Below are positions 34,677-43,947 of a stretch of 64,000 bases of DNA, one piece after another; the first letter of the stretch is position 1; the number at the start of each line of letters is the position of its first letter. Position numbers and translations under genes: made by a program. The notes beneath the pieces were generated by a model. It saw only the letters and a list, made by a program, of their open reading frames with translations, did no database searches and was not told the origin of the DNA. The stretch comes from Thermincola carboxydiphila (GTDB taxonomy: Bacteria > Bacillota > Thermincolia > Thermincolales > UBA2595): positions 1 to 64,000 of the forward strand of contig JAENZX010000018.1 in NCBI GenBank assembly GCA_016841045.1. Reading direction: 5' to 3'.

Positions 34677-35765
34677 TTAATTATTGTTATAATTCTTTAT
34701 TATCTCATAACTGGTATTCCTCTGGGCCGGCTTAAAACCAGCATCCCGGATGCTGTTTAGAATGTCATCCATTGGTACCCTGAAGCTTACTCCTGCAGCT
34801 CTTACGACATTTTCCTCCAGCATCGTGCCGCCAAAATCGTTAGCACCAAAACTTAGAGAAACCTGAGCCATTTTTGCCCCCTGGGTAACCCATGATGCCT
34901 GTATATTTGGAACATTATCCAGTATTAATCTTGATACTGCAAGGGTTTTAAGGTAATCAACCCCAGTTGCTGTCTCACCGCCCAAATCAGTATTTACCGG
35001 CTGAAAGCTCCAAGGAATAAAGGCCCTGAACCCATTAGTGCGATCCTGAACCTCCCTTATCCTCAGAAGATGCAAAATACGTTCCTCAAGTGTCTCTACA
35101 CTACCAAACATCATTGTAGCAGTTGTCTTCATCCCCAGTTCATGTGCTTTTACCATGACATCCATCCACTGCTCCCATGGTATTTTTTTAGGGCTGATGT
35201 AATTTCTCACCCGGTTGTCGAGTATCTCGGCACCTCCGCCCGGAATAGAATCAAGTCCGGCAGCCCGCAGCTGAGAGATAACCTCCCGGACACTTAAGCC
35301 TGAAATCTCTGAAAAATGTACAATTTCCGGGGGAGAAAAGGAATGTATATGAATATCAAACCGCTCTTTTATAGCTTTAAGCATATCAAGGTAGTATGTA
35401 AAAGGCAGGTTAGGATGAAGACCACCCTGCATTAGAATTTGGGTCCCGCCGCACTCTATTGTTTCCTGAATCTTTGCAAAGATTTCGTCATAGCTCAGGA
35501 CATAAGCCTCCGGATGGCCTTCGGAACGATAAAATGCACAAAATCGGCATTTCACCTGGCAGATGTTGGTGTAATTGATGTTTCGGTCAATTACAAATGT
35601 TACAACAGGTTCAGGATGAAGGCGTGTTTTCACTATATTTGCAGCAAGACCAATGGGAATAAGTTCGTCAGATTCCAAAAGAGCTATCCCGTCCTCTAAA
35701 GTTAGCCTGCTGCCAGATTCAGCTTTTTCCAATATCCGATCAATCGAACTAACCAACAGTTTCAC
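34677..35765 (-). CDS. mqnC: Cyclic dehypoxanthine futalosine synthase
   Basis: A radical SAM enzyme of the futalosine menaquinone route. It cyclises dehypoxanthine futalosine. The iron-sulfur motif CQVKCRFC appears at about residue 67, followed by SYDEI and GGLHPNLP, and GGGAEIL near 190, all seen in MqnC. At 362 residues the length is normal. The GTG start overlaps the end of mqnA by 17 bases, so the two are coupled. Confidence 0.92.
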   Translation of the reverse strand: MKLLVSSIDRILEKAESGSRLTLEDGIALLESDELIPIGLAANIVKTRLHPEPVVTFVIDRNINYTNICQVKCRFCAFYRSEGHPEAYVLSYDEIFAKIQETIECGGTQILMQGGLHPNLPFTYYLDMLKAIKERFDIHIHSFSPPEIVHFSEISGLSVREVISQLRAAGLDSIPGGGAEILDNRVRNYISPKKIPWEQWMDVMVKAHELGMKTTATMMFGSVETLEERILHLLRIREVQDRTNGFRAFIPWSFQPVNTDLGGETATGVDYLKTLAVSRLILDNVPNIQASWVTQGAKMAQVSLSFGANDFGGTMLEENVVRAAGVSFRVPMDDILNSIRDAGFKPAQRNTSYEIIKNYNNN

Positions 35766-36600
35766 CCCAAATGTTTAACTTAACCCGTTCCTCTATAAGC
35801 CCGCTTTTGTAAGCATAATCATAATAAGTCAGGAGGGCTTTTTGTTCTTCTTCTCCAAATTCATACCTTATAGTCTTAAAATAATCACGTAGTACAGGCA
35901 GAGGTAAACCTGTTTTCGCTAAGGCCTTTTCAACCAATTTGTCGACATTGTCGAAACCATAATCTTTGGCGGTAACAAAAGCCGCCCATACATCCTGTAC
36001 TTCTGCAGGGTGCTCTTCCACGAAATTTTTATGGATTACCCACAGTGCATAAACCATCTTAAAACCGGTAAAATCCTTCCAGGCATTTCCCAGGTCTGTC
36101 ACATAAAGCGATTTGCGCCCCCACGAAAGATCCCCGGCGTTAGCCAGAAGGGCATCATCACCGATAAGTAGGGCAGCTTCGGATTTCTTAAGCATCATTT
36201 CAAGGTTAGGTTTCTGAGTCACATAATCAACCTTGACCTGATAGTAGTGCTCAAAAAGTATTTTTAGAAGAGCCACCGATGTTGCCGATGAACTGGGCAA
36301 GCAAACCCGAGCACCGTCAAGTTCCGTAACGGGGACCTTGCTGAAAAGCAGGATACTTTGCACATTTCCATCGGCACTTATTGAAAGATTAGGCAAAATA
36401 ACAGCAGTATCACTGTTTCTGGCAAACTCAATTGATGAAATAGGTGTTATGTCAAGCTTCCCGTCAATAAACATGGAATTTAGCTTTGTTGGCGGACCTT
36501 TTATCATTCTCGCCTTTACAGGCACATGTCCGTTTTCGATAGCGTAGTAAACAGGCAGGCAGTTGATATAATCAATATAGCCAAGTCTAATCTTTTTCAC
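35749..36600 (-). CDS. mqnA: Chorismate dehydratase
   Basis: Converts chorismate to 3-(1-carboxyvinyl)oxybenzoate, the first step of the futalosine menaquinone route. IRLGYIDYINCLPVYYA at the N-terminus is diagnostic of the MqnA/DUF178 family, a periplasmic-binding-like fold. The GTG at 36600 follows AGGAGGG by 8 bases, two bases before the end of mqnE; a longer frame to 36618 begins within the site. It sits in the order mqnE-mqnA-mqnC. Confidence 0.92.
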   Translation of the reverse strand: MKKIRLGYIDYINCLPVYYAIENGHVPVKARMIKGPPTKLNSMFIDGKLDITPISSIEFARNSDTAVILPNLSISADGNVQSILLFSKVPVTELDGARVCLPSSSATSVALLKILFEHYYQVKVDYVTQKPNLEMMLKKSEAALLIGDDALLANAGDLSWGRKSLYVTDLGNAWKDFTGFKMVYALWVIHKNFVEEHPAEVQDVWAAFVTAKDYGFDNVDKLVEKALAKTGLPLPVLRDYFKTIRYEFGEEEQKALLTYYDYAYKSGLIEERVKLNIWGETVG

Positions 36601-36601
36601 T

Positions 36602-37702
36602 CTAAAAGCCCTCCTCAAGGATCTTGTAGAGCGTGTCTCTTTCAGCCGGAACTCTTCCAGCCGCTTTAATCATTTTAATCAACTGATTTTTAGTCAGAGA
36701 CTGCCCTGCATCGGCACCAGCCGCATTGGTAATTTTCTCTTCAACTACTGTCCCGTCTATGTCATCCACTCCAAAGGCAAGAGAAACCTGGGCAAGTTTG
36801 GGCCCAATCATTACCCAGTAAGCCTTAATATGATCAAAGTTATCCAGCATCAGCCTGGCTATGGCAAGAACTTTCAGGTCATCATACCCTGTAGTCCGGC
36901 TCAGGTTCATTCCTTCCAGTTCAGTATTTAGGGGATGAAAAGCCAGAGGTATAAAGGCTAAAAATCCCCCGGTCCGCTCCTGGAGTTCACGTAAGCTGAT
37001 GAGGTGATCTATACGTTCTTCGATTGTCTCTACATGACCGTAAAGCATGGTGGCATTAGTTCTGAGGCCTTGCTTATGAGCAGCTTCATGTATTTCCAGC
37101 CACCTGTCACCGCTAATTTTTTTCTCACAGATTTTATCCCTGACCCTTTGAGAGAAAATTTCCGCTCCCCCACCGGGCATTGAATCCAGCCCGGCATCCA
37201 TTAGGCGGCGCAATACTTCCTCAATGGAAATTTTTTCTGTCTCGGCAAAATAATCTATTTCTACAGCCGTAAAAGCCTGAATAATAACATTCGGTAAGGC
37301 ACGGCGAACTCTCCTCAGCATCTCCTCAAAATAGGATAGTTTTAAGTCAGGGTTAAGTCCGCCGACAATATGAACCTCTGATATCTTTTGGTCTTTGCAT
37401 TCGATAGCTTTTGTCTCTATTTCGTCAAGTTCCATCGTATATGCTTCGGGGTCTTCAGCCTTCTTCCCAAAAGCACAGAGTTTGCATAAATTCGCGCATA
37501 CATTTGTATGGTTTATATGTCTGTTTACTATAAAATAGGCGTAATCACCGTTTTTCCTTTTACGAACCAGGTCTGCCATGTAACCAATGGTAAGCAGTTC
37601 ATTGGATTCCATCAGCCTTATGCCTTCTTCACGGCTCAGCCTTTCTCCTTTTTCAACTTTTTCAACAATATCCAGAAGTTTACTTCCCGATAATAGTGTC
37701 AT
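36602..37702 (-). CDS. mqnE: Aminofutalosine synthase
   Basis: A radical SAM enzyme that joins 3-(1-carboxyvinyl)oxybenzoate to an adenosyl radical in the menaquinone route. It carries NHTNVCANLCKLCAFG (CxxxCxxC) at about residue 65, then VGGLNPDL and GGGAEIFS, and is a sister of MqnC downstream. Its length of 366 residues is typical. The ATG follows GGAGG. Confidence 0.92.
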   Translation of the reverse strand: MTLLSGSKLLDIVEKVEKGERLSREEGIRLMESNELLTIGYMADLVRKRKNGDYAYFIVNRHINHTNVCANLCKLCAFGKKAEDPEAYTMELDEIETKAIECKDQKISEVHIVGGLNPDLKLSYFEEMLRRVRRALPNVIIQAFTAVEIDYFAETEKISIEEVLRRLMDAGLDSMPGGGAEIFSQRVRDKICEKKISGDRWLEIHEAAHKQGLRTNATMLYGHVETIEERIDHLISLRELQERTGGFLAFIPLAFHPLNTELEGMNLSRTTGYDDLKVLAIARLMLDNFDHIKAYWVMIGPKLAQVSLAFGVDDIDGTVVEEKITNAAGADAGQSLTKNQLIKMIKAAGRVPAERDTLYKILEEGF

Positions 37703-37747
37703 TTCTATCCTCCAGTCTAAACTCTAGGGCGATTAAAATCAGTGTGA

Positions 37748-38641
37748 TTACCAGCCCAATGTAATCATTTTACCAAAAAAGATGTCTGCAGCTGTAAAAA
37801 GAAACACTAATACGCTTAGAATTCCATTCATATTCAAAAATGCTGCGTCCAGCCGAGATAAGTCAGTGGGTGTTACAAGTGAATGCTCGTAAATAAGAAT
37901 GGCAGCGGCGACAAGAATGCCCAGCCAGTAAAAATAACTCATTTTAAGCAAAACACCCACCAACACAAAAAGTCCTACTGTAAGAATGTGCAATAATGCA
38001 GAAATAATTAATGCATTTTTTAGTCCGAAAGCTGCCGGAATGGAATGAACCCCTTCCTTCTTATCAAACTCAAAGTCCTGGCAGGCATAAATGACATCAA
38101 AACCTGCAACCCAAACCATAACAGCTAATCCCAATATTATTGCAGGTATCGGCACAGTACCGGTAATTCCGACCCAACTTCCAACAGGTGCCAATCCCAG
38201 AGAAAGCCCCAGCACCAAATGACATGCCCAGGTAAACCTCTTAGTATATGAATAAAAACTCAGTACAAATACTGCGATAGGCATCAGTTTGACAGTCAGA
38301 GGTACCGGCAAATTCTGCGGATTCAGATTCCAGGCAGCTACAAGCAAAAGAATCCATGAAACCGCAACATAAAACCAAACCTCTGCCACAGAGAGAATTC
38401 CTCGAGGCAGTGCTCTTGATGCCGTTCGCGGGTTAATTGCATCAATATGCCTGTCAATCAAACGGTTTAAGGCCATTGCAGCTGTTCTGGCTCCAACCAT
38501 TGCCAAAGTAATCCACAACAGTTCTCTTCCTGCAGGTAATCCCCTTTTGGCTACAAAAGCGCCGAAATAAGCAAAAGGAAGAGCAAAAATAGTGTGTTCA
38601 AATTTTATCATTTCAGCAAAATCACGTACCCTGGTTAACAA
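37748..38641 (-). CDS. mqnP: Menaquinone prenyltransferase, UbiA family
   Basis: Attaches the polyprenyl tail to the menaquinone precursor ring (MqnP) in the membrane. NRLIDRHIDAINPRTASR and DFEFDKKEGVHSIP are the two Asp-rich UbiA motifs, and about eight helices are visible. FEHTIFALPFAYFGAF at the N-terminus is typical. The TTG at 38641 is preferred because GGGGAG precedes it by 6 bases; a frame to 38659 begins before that site. It lies between mqnE and the MenG fusion. Confidence 0.88.
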   Translation of the reverse strand: MLTRVRDFAEMIKFEHTIFALPFAYFGAFVAKRGLPAGRELLWITLAMVGARTAAMALNRLIDRHIDAINPRTASRALPRGILSVAEVWFYVAVSWILLLVAAWNLNPQNLPVPLTVKLMPIAVFVLSFYSYTKRFTWACHLVLGLSLGLAPVGSWVGITGTVPIPAIILGLAVMVWVAGFDVIYACQDFEFDKKEGVHSIPAAFGLKNALIISALLHILTVGLFVLVGVLLKMSYFYWLGILVAAAILIYEHSLVTPTDLSRLDAAFLNMNGILSVLVFLFTAADIFFGKMITLGW

Positions 38642-38673
38642 ATTCCTCTCCCCATTCAAACTATTATGAATAT

Positions 38674-40248
38674 CTATTCCTTGGTAGCCGCTACAGAAGG
38701 CACGGCAGCTTCACGGGGCTTAAAACCCACATGAACTGAAATGACTCCACCCGTGAGTTCATAATAATTGGAGTTTTCCAAGCCCTGCCTGGTAAACACG
38801 TCACGAAGCCCCTTCTGATCCGGGAAAGCCCCCCATGTTTTATGTAGATACCTGTAAGGGCCGTCAGCCCGAACACCAAGCTTACCAAGAAACGGGACAA
38901 ACTTATCAAAGTAAAGGTCATACACCTGTTTGAAAAGCGGTACACTTGGTTTGCTAAATTCAAGGCAAACTACGGGACAACCAGGTTTTACTACCCTGAT
39001 CATCTCCCTGAGAGTCTTCTTAAGATCGGGGACATTTCTTAGACCAAACCCGATAGTTGCGCAGTCAAAGGTATTATCGGAAAATGGGAGTTCCATAGCA
39101 TTACCTTGAACATATTCAATAATACCTTTAAGCTCGGAACCATCAAGGTTCTTTTGAGCAATATCCAGCATCTCTGAATTTAAGTCAAGTCCTACTACGT
39201 GACCATCCGCTCCCACTTTTTTAGCAAGCTCAACTGTCATCATCCCGGTTCCACAGCAAACATCAAGGGCATAACCGCCCGGTTTGATCTTTGCCTGTTG
39301 AACCGCAAATTTTCGCCAGTATTTATCCTGATTCAGGCTTAAAACAGTATTAATAACATCGTATTTTTTTGCAATAGCCGTAAAAATTGACTGAATGTAC
39401 TCTTCGTTCTTGTCACCATAGTGTGGTGACACGCCATATACTTCGGCTTCTCCGGATACGGTGTCAAAACTGCGTCCGATTTTTTTTGCTGGGATATCAA
39501 TTTCGCCAGTGCGCAGTTTAGAAACAAGTCCATATAAGCCATTTCTGGCTTCCCCTGCAGGCAGCTTTAGCAGCTCTGATTCTGCGGAATCGAAGTAGTC
39601 CTCTGCCATACCATGTCCTAGATTTCTTTCAAGGATACCGTAAGCCATCCCCAGGTTGCGGCCAAAATTGGACAATACGTCCGTATCGTTACGGGATGCC
39701 CCTGCCAAAACTCCGGCGAAGCGAACAGCTCCCTCCATTAAAAGGGCTGTTTCTTTCTCTACTATTTTCATTGCCAGTTCCAGATCTTCTATTGGTTGGC
39801 CGGCATTTTTCTTGCGTATTAGAGCTCCATAGTTCATCTCGGAAATAATTTGTGACAATGGTTCAAGAAACTCCAGGATTTCACCCTCACATAATTCCAC
39901 AAAGTATTTTCCATACAGATAGTCACCAACCAAAACAGGGAACCTTGCACCATCTCTCGGATCAAAATCTTCTCCATGCTCATTATCATCAGGAATCCTG
40001 AAATGTACATTGGAAGCCAGGTAAATCAACTGCACAGCACTAGCCAGGTAAGTTATTTTCTCACCAGTATATCCAAAAACCCTCCCTGCCAGAATGACAA
40101 GTGCAGGGTGAAGGTTTTGCTGAATTGAGTTGGTTTCAATATGGGCAAACTTACTCAAATGCCCTGGTCTCAGTTTAAAAGTTCTTTTAACATTCAGGTC
40201 CACAGCGTCCAATTCAGATTGGATCATGTCTGGGAATCCGGGTGCCAT
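38674..40248 (-). CDS. Fusion of a degenerate polyprenyl-synthase-like domain and MenG methyltransferase
   Basis: Residues about 290-515 are demethylmenaquinone methyltransferase (UbiE/MenG): KYDVINTVLSLNQDKYWRK, the SAM motif DVCCGTG at about 329, and FGLRNVPD. Residues 1-280 follow the trans-prenyl diphosphate synthase plan (HPALVILAGR, VGDYLYGKYF, YGALIRKKN, FGRNLGMAYGI). Both Asp-rich motifs are gone: the first reads VHFRIPDD and the second ends GILERN. The front part is likely catalytically dead and may be a partner or regulator. The ATG follows AGGAGGTG. It heads the mqn operon. Confidence 0.85.
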   Translation of the reverse strand: MAPGFPDMIQSELDAVDLNVKRTFKLRPGHLSKFAHIETNSIQQNLHPALVILAGRVFGYTGEKITYLASAVQLIYLASNVHFRIPDDNEHGEDFDPRDGARFPVLVGDYLYGKYFVELCEGEILEFLEPLSQIISEMNYGALIRKKNAGQPIEDLELAMKIVEKETALLMEGAVRFAGVLAGASRNDTDVLSNFGRNLGMAYGILERNLGHGMAEDYFDSAESELLKLPAGEARNGLYGLVSKLRTGEIDIPAKKIGRSFDTVSGEAEVYGVSPHYGDKNEEYIQSIFTAIAKKYDVINTVLSLNQDKYWRKFAVQQAKIKPGGYALDVCCGTGMMTVELAKKVGADGHVVGLDLNSEMLDIAQKNLDGSELKGIIEYVQGNAMELPFSDNTFDCATIGFGLRNVPDLKKTLREMIRVVKPGCPVVCLEFSKPSVPLFKQVYDLYFDKFVPFLGKLGVRADGPYRYLHKTWGAFPDQKGLRDVFTRQGLENSNYYELTGGVISVHVGFKPREAAVPSVAATKE

Positions 40249-40394
40249 CAGTGCACCTCCTAATAAAGACTAACTTAATATATATTCGTTGAGCAAAATA
40301 CAAATCCTCCCCTCAATCTAAGATTTCCTAAAAAAAGGGCAGAATATGCGTTACGTAACATATACCTTTAAATTTATAAACGGGTAATATAATT

Positions 40395-40422
40395 AAAGGT
40401 CGGCCTTCCCTGGCCAACCTTT
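40395..40422 (-). terminator. Terminator of the HD-GYP gene
   Basis: Arms AAAGGTCGGCC and GGCCAACCTTT (one mismatch) around a 6-base loop, with AATTATATT after it on the minus strand. Confidence 0.7.
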
Positions 40423-40446
40423 GTAAGTTTACTGACTATGGATGGT

Positions 40447-41508
40447 TTAGTCGTATTCGTATGCCAGAACTTCGGTGGCAAACAAAGTATTACTTTCAGA
40501 TAAGTCAATGAGTTCTCCATCAATACTTATTATAGGCCTAGTTGGAAATTGACTGTTTTGATAAACAACTTTGCCAACAGCACCGTTATTTAGTTTTACT
40601 GTGCTTCGTAAAGGGAACGAAACCACATGTCTTAAAAACATCGAAGTGAGGTCCCTGTTCAATTGTTTTCCAGCCTGAGCCCACAGGAGTTCACCTGCTT
40701 GATAAATAGGAAGCCTTGGTCGGTAAAGCTTTTCTCTTATAATAGCAGTATAGATGTCTGCAATTGAAACAATGAGACTATAATTTGAAATATGCTTTCC
40801 TTTTATACCCCGAGGATAACCACTGCCGTCAAGACGTTCATGATGCTGAAGAGCCACCTGAAGGGCGTATTTGTTCATACCGTCTATATTTTTTAATATA
40901 TCAAAACCTATCTGCGGGTGTTTTCTAACCTGGCGCATCTCGTATTCATTTAATTTGGTTGGTTTGGAAAGAATCTCATCACTGATAAGGAACTTTCCAA
41001 CATCGTGAACCAATGAAGCAAGCCCCACGAATCGCATATCTAACTTATCCATTCCCAAAGCCTTGGCAGTCATAATTGAAAGCAGCGCAACATCAACCAT
41101 GTGCTCAAGTACTGTTTTTTCGGTAAGCTTCATTCTTACCATTTCTGCAAAAGGCATTTCGTTAAAGATAATCTGTTCAACCAATTCCTGAGCAAGTTCA
41201 TTGACAATATAAATATCAAAAGACTTACCCTCAAGTATGAGATGTTGAACAGTCTCCAGTTCCTTAACTGTTTCTTCAAAAATCTTATGTGGTACCAAAC
41301 CTTTTAAAAACGAATTATCATCATCTGTTACCCAAATTCTCTTGGCACCGGAATTTTTTAATCTGATTATGAGCCGTTCGTCCAAGACGTTGCCTTTTTC
41401 GAGAAGTTTGGTTCCATTTAGATTGTACACCGGTTGAGCAAGGGTCATTCCACCCTTTACCTGATCTATGGAAAGAGAAAACAAACTATCTCCACCCCTT
41501 TCTGCCAT
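40447..41508 (-). CDS. HD-GYP domain phosphodiesterase
   Basis: Breaks down cyclic di-GMP by family. The N-terminal 130 residues (DUF3391-like: VKGGMTLAQPVYNLNGTKLL) precede HD-GYP with HDVGKF at about 168, HHERLDGSGYP at about 221, and IVSIADIYTA. The metal-binding residues are intact. It has no membrane segment. The start at 41508 lacks a good site; TTG at 41484 after GGTGGAG is an alternative. It is a single gene, ended by its own terminator. Confidence 0.87.
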   Translation of the reverse strand: MAERGGDSLFSLSIDQVKGGMTLAQPVYNLNGTKLLEKGNVLDERLIIRLKNSGAKRIWVTDDDNSFLKGLVPHKIFEETVKELETVQHLILEGKSFDIYIVNELAQELVEQIIFNEMPFAEMVRMKLTEKTVLEHMVDVALLSIMTAKALGMDKLDMRFVGLASLVHDVGKFLISDEILSKPTKLNEYEMRQVRKHPQIGFDILKNIDGMNKYALQVALQHHERLDGSGYPRGIKGKHISNYSLIVSIADIYTAIIREKLYRPRLPIYQAGELLWAQAGKQLNRDLTSMFLRHVVSFPLRSTVKLNNGAVGKVVYQNSQFPTRPIISIDGELIDLSESNTLFATEVLAYEYD

Positions 41509-41561
41509 ACTCCATATTTTGACACAACCCGCCGGTTTTCCTGCTAAGCAGTTAAAACAAA

Positions 41562-41585
41562 AAAGAGAGGAAAAAATCCTCTCTA
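41562..41585 (-). terminator. Terminator after hdrB
   Basis: AGAGAGGA and TCCTCTCT arms around an A/T loop, followed on the minus strand by TTTTTT. It overlaps the hdrB stop codon. Confidence 0.85.
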
Positions 41586-42449
41586 GTAAAGGTTTAATGA
41601 TTTTAGGAGTGGTTTGGGATCAACGAAATGTTTGTCAAGACCAAGCTTGTGGCCGGGAATGCCCATGGCAAGGCCTATAAGCTGAGTAAAATAGATAACA
41701 GGAAGATTAAACTTAGTCCCATACTTTTTATTAACCTGTGTCTGCCTCATATCGAGGTTATTTTGGCATAGAGTGCAGGCAGCCACCACTGCGTGAGCGC
41801 CTGAATCTTCCGCCACTTGAAGTATATCACGACAGGCTTTCCACGTGGCATCCTGGTTTGTAAAACACAGAGATGCACTGCAGCATTCAGTTTTATAGGG
41901 CCATTGAATTGACTCAGCTCCGAGCAAATCCATAATCTTGTCCATGGATTGCGGGTTTTCGGGGTCGTCAAAAAACCCAAAGGTTTCCGGAGGCTTTACC
42001 AGAGCACATCCATAATAATTCACGACCTTTAGACCATTTAGCGCTTTCTTCACATGGAGTGATGTTACCCTATCCATAAAAATTTCTATTACATTTTTTA
42101 TCTTTATAGTGCTAGGGCCAAATTTTTGATCGAGAGCTTCTTCAAGGTGCTGCTTCATGGTTTGATCATCGTTAAGCTGCTTTTGGGCTAAAAAACTCCT
42201 GACATAGCATGCGGGACATGGTGCCGTAAATTCCTCACAGCCGGCTCCCTCAGCCTTTATGACATTTCTCGCCGGCAGAGCGAATGAGAGAAAATGTCCG
42301 GTACTGTGTGCTGACGACGCGCCACAGCAGTTCCAGTCCGGAACCTCAACCAGTTCCAGCCCCAGCGGACTGCTAATAGCTTTAATGGAGGTATCGAGTT
42401 CACGAGCTGAGCCGCTCAAGGAGCAGCCGGGGTAATAAGCTACCTTCAC
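41583..42449 (-). CDS. hdrB: HdrB-like heterodisulfide reductase subunit
   Basis: A subunit with two Cys-rich CCG domains: YPGCSLSGSA then NCCGASSAHS, and PCPACYVRS; later YYGCALVKP, TECCSASL and ACTLCQNN. These are the pattern of HdrB, the site of disulfide or thiol redox with unusual [4Fe-4S] clusters. In sulfate reducers and other anaerobes such proteins work in soluble or membrane redox complexes. The GTG at 42449 is preferred, 10 bases after GGAG; a GTG at 42458 overlaps the hdrC stop. hdrC precedes it; no hdrA is in the window. Confidence 0.88.
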   Translation of the reverse strand: MKVAYYPGCSLSGSARELDTSIKAISSPLGLELVEVPDWNCCGASSAHSTGHFLSFALPARNVIKAEGAGCEEFTAPCPACYVRSFLAQKQLNDDQTMKQHLEEALDQKFGPSTIKIKNVIEIFMDRVTSLHVKKALNGLKVVNYYGCALVKPPETFGFFDDPENPQSMDKIMDLLGAESIQWPYKTECCSASLCFTNQDATWKACRDILQVAEDSGAHAVVAACTLCQNNLDMRQTQVNKKYGTKFNLPVIYFTQLIGLAMGIPGHKLGLDKHFVDPKPLLKSLNLY

Positions 42450-42454
42450 AGTAA

Positions 42455-43087
42455 TCACTCTCCGATTTTTCTGGCGTAGTCATAAAGCTTCCTAATCTCG
42501 CCCTTATCTTTTATTTTGTGGGGAAGAAATGATAATTTTCCTTTCAAAAGCATGGGCAAGCCCAAATCAGTATCCTGAATCAGTTTTCGTGTCCCAATGT
42601 TAATCCCAAGGGCTAAACCAATTTCATAAAGCCTGCCGTGACTCTTAACCGAACTCATAAAAGCTGTATGGAAAATGTGCATATTCCTTCCTTTAACTGT
42701 CGTCCCCTTCTGGTAGGCAATAACCCGTAAGGTATCCATAACTTTTGCTACATCAATTCCTCTTGGACATCTGGCGGAGCATGTGGCACACGTTGCACAT
42801 GTCCAGATAGTATAGCTGTCCAGCACCTCGTCAATCAGCCCATTCTGAAGCATCCGCATAATTTGATTAGGTGGGTAATCCATCGTGAACTGAAAAGGGC
42901 AGCCCCCCGTACATTTCATACATTGAAAGCACTGCCCCGGGTCCTGACCGCTTTTTTCCCGGAGTTCTTCCAAAAAAGCATTATTTTTAGCTAATGCTTG
43001 GGTAACATTAATTTCCTTCATTTCCCGCTTTTTTTCTAAAAAAGCATTATTTTTATGTAAGACCTTTGAAACATTACTTTCCTTCAT
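42455..43087 (-). CDS. hdrC: HdrC-like iron-sulfur subunit with duplicated N-terminus
   Basis: An iron-sulfur electron carrier for HdrB. Two [4Fe-4S] motifs: CFQCMKCTGGCP and CATCATCSARCP. The first 44 residues are a tandem duplication of a 22-residue segment (MKESNVSKVLHKNNAFLEKK and MKEINVTQALAKNNAFLEEL), 15 of 22 positions identical. The ATG at 43087 follows GGGGG by 7 bases. The second ATG at 43021 is an alternative start that would give the normal family length. It is cotranscribed with hdrB. Confidence 0.88.
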   Translation of the reverse strand: MKESNVSKVLHKNNAFLEKKREMKEINVTQALAKNNAFLEELREKSGQDPGQCFQCMKCTGGCPFQFTMDYPPNQIMRMLQNGLIDEVLDSYTIWTCATCATCSARCPRGIDVAKVMDTLRVIAYQKGTTVKGRNMHIFHTAFMSSVKSHGRLYEIGLALGINIGTRKLIQDTDLGLPMLLKGKLSFLPHKIKDKGEIRKLYDYARKIGE

Positions 43088-43283
43088 TATGCAACCCCCG
43101 CACCTTATAATGAAAAAGTTATTCTACGTTCCGAGTTCAATTCCTCTCTCAGAACGAGAATAAGCCAGCATTCGAGCGCATAAGCAATAAATCGCATGCA
43201 AATTTCTGTTTTCGACGTTTTTTGCAGCCAAGGCAGCCTACGATGCAGTGGGACTGCCAACGCCAACTTAATTTTTACAATAT

Positions 43284-43328
43284 AAAAATCCGTAAGTTTC
43301 TAACAAAAGCGTTAGATTTACGGATTTT
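43284..43328. terminator. Hairpin terminator downstream of the 43334 gene
   Basis: Arms AAAATCCGTAA and TTACGGATTTT with an inner GTTAGA/TCTAAC stem. It could stop transcription in either direction. Confidence 0.75.
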
Positions 43329-43333
43329 GATAC

Positions 43334-43834
43334 TTAAATTGCCCCTTCATATGAATGATGGTCAATCATATAATCAAAAATTTCATCGAACTTTTCCCGG
43401 TCTAATGCAGATGAACTAGTCTTCAGCATATCTTCTGCCTTTTTACAAATCATATCTTGTTCTTTTAAGTCTTCTCCCTGGTATTCCTTCAAAATTTCTA
43501 CAACCGTTTTAAGAACTTCTTTCGCACCGTTTGGCCAGATACATAATGCAAGTAACTTAAATTCGAAGCAGCTTAAATCCAACTCCACTTTGAACTCTGT
43601 TGTTTGATTTACAATAAAATCTTGTTTTAACTCAACTATTGCAGCCTTTACCTGGTCCATTTCTTCCTCTGGCAAAAGGGTTTCAAAAATACCTTCATCT
43701 AAATCGCGTTCAAATATACTTATTAAATATTTTCCGGCTTCTTTTATAGAATCAAATGATTTAAAACAATTCCGGATTGGTTTAACTCCAGATAAGTGCC
43801 ATACATAATCAAAAACGATGTAAATCTCTTTCAT
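43334..43834 (-). CDS. Acidic soluble protein of unknown function
   Basis: A 166-residue protein, mostly helical and acidic, with Cys residues in LDLSCFEFKLLALCIWP. No domain or signal peptide is recognised. The ATG at 43834 (MKEIYIVFDYVWHL) follows AGAGGA by 8 bases; a longer frame to 43852 starts upstream of that site. It is monocistronic between hdrC and the second MurF-like gene. DNA composition matches its neighbours. Confidence 0.55.
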   Translation of the reverse strand: MKEIYIVFDYVWHLSGVKPIRNCFKSFDSIKEAGKYLISIFERDLDEGIFETLLPEEEMDQVKAAIVELKQDFIVNQTTEFKVELDLSCFEFKLLALCIWPNGAKEVLKTVVEILKEYQGEDLKEQDMICKKAEDMLKTSSSALDREKFDEIFDYMIDHHSYEGAI

Positions 43835-43947
43835 TAGATCAGTCCTCTTCATTAGGATATAACAACAGTCTTAGCAGCGTTTACTTAAGTGACTTTTTTC
43901 GCCAGAAACCTTGATTTTCCTTCTTCCTTTACATTAGATCCGCTGGC

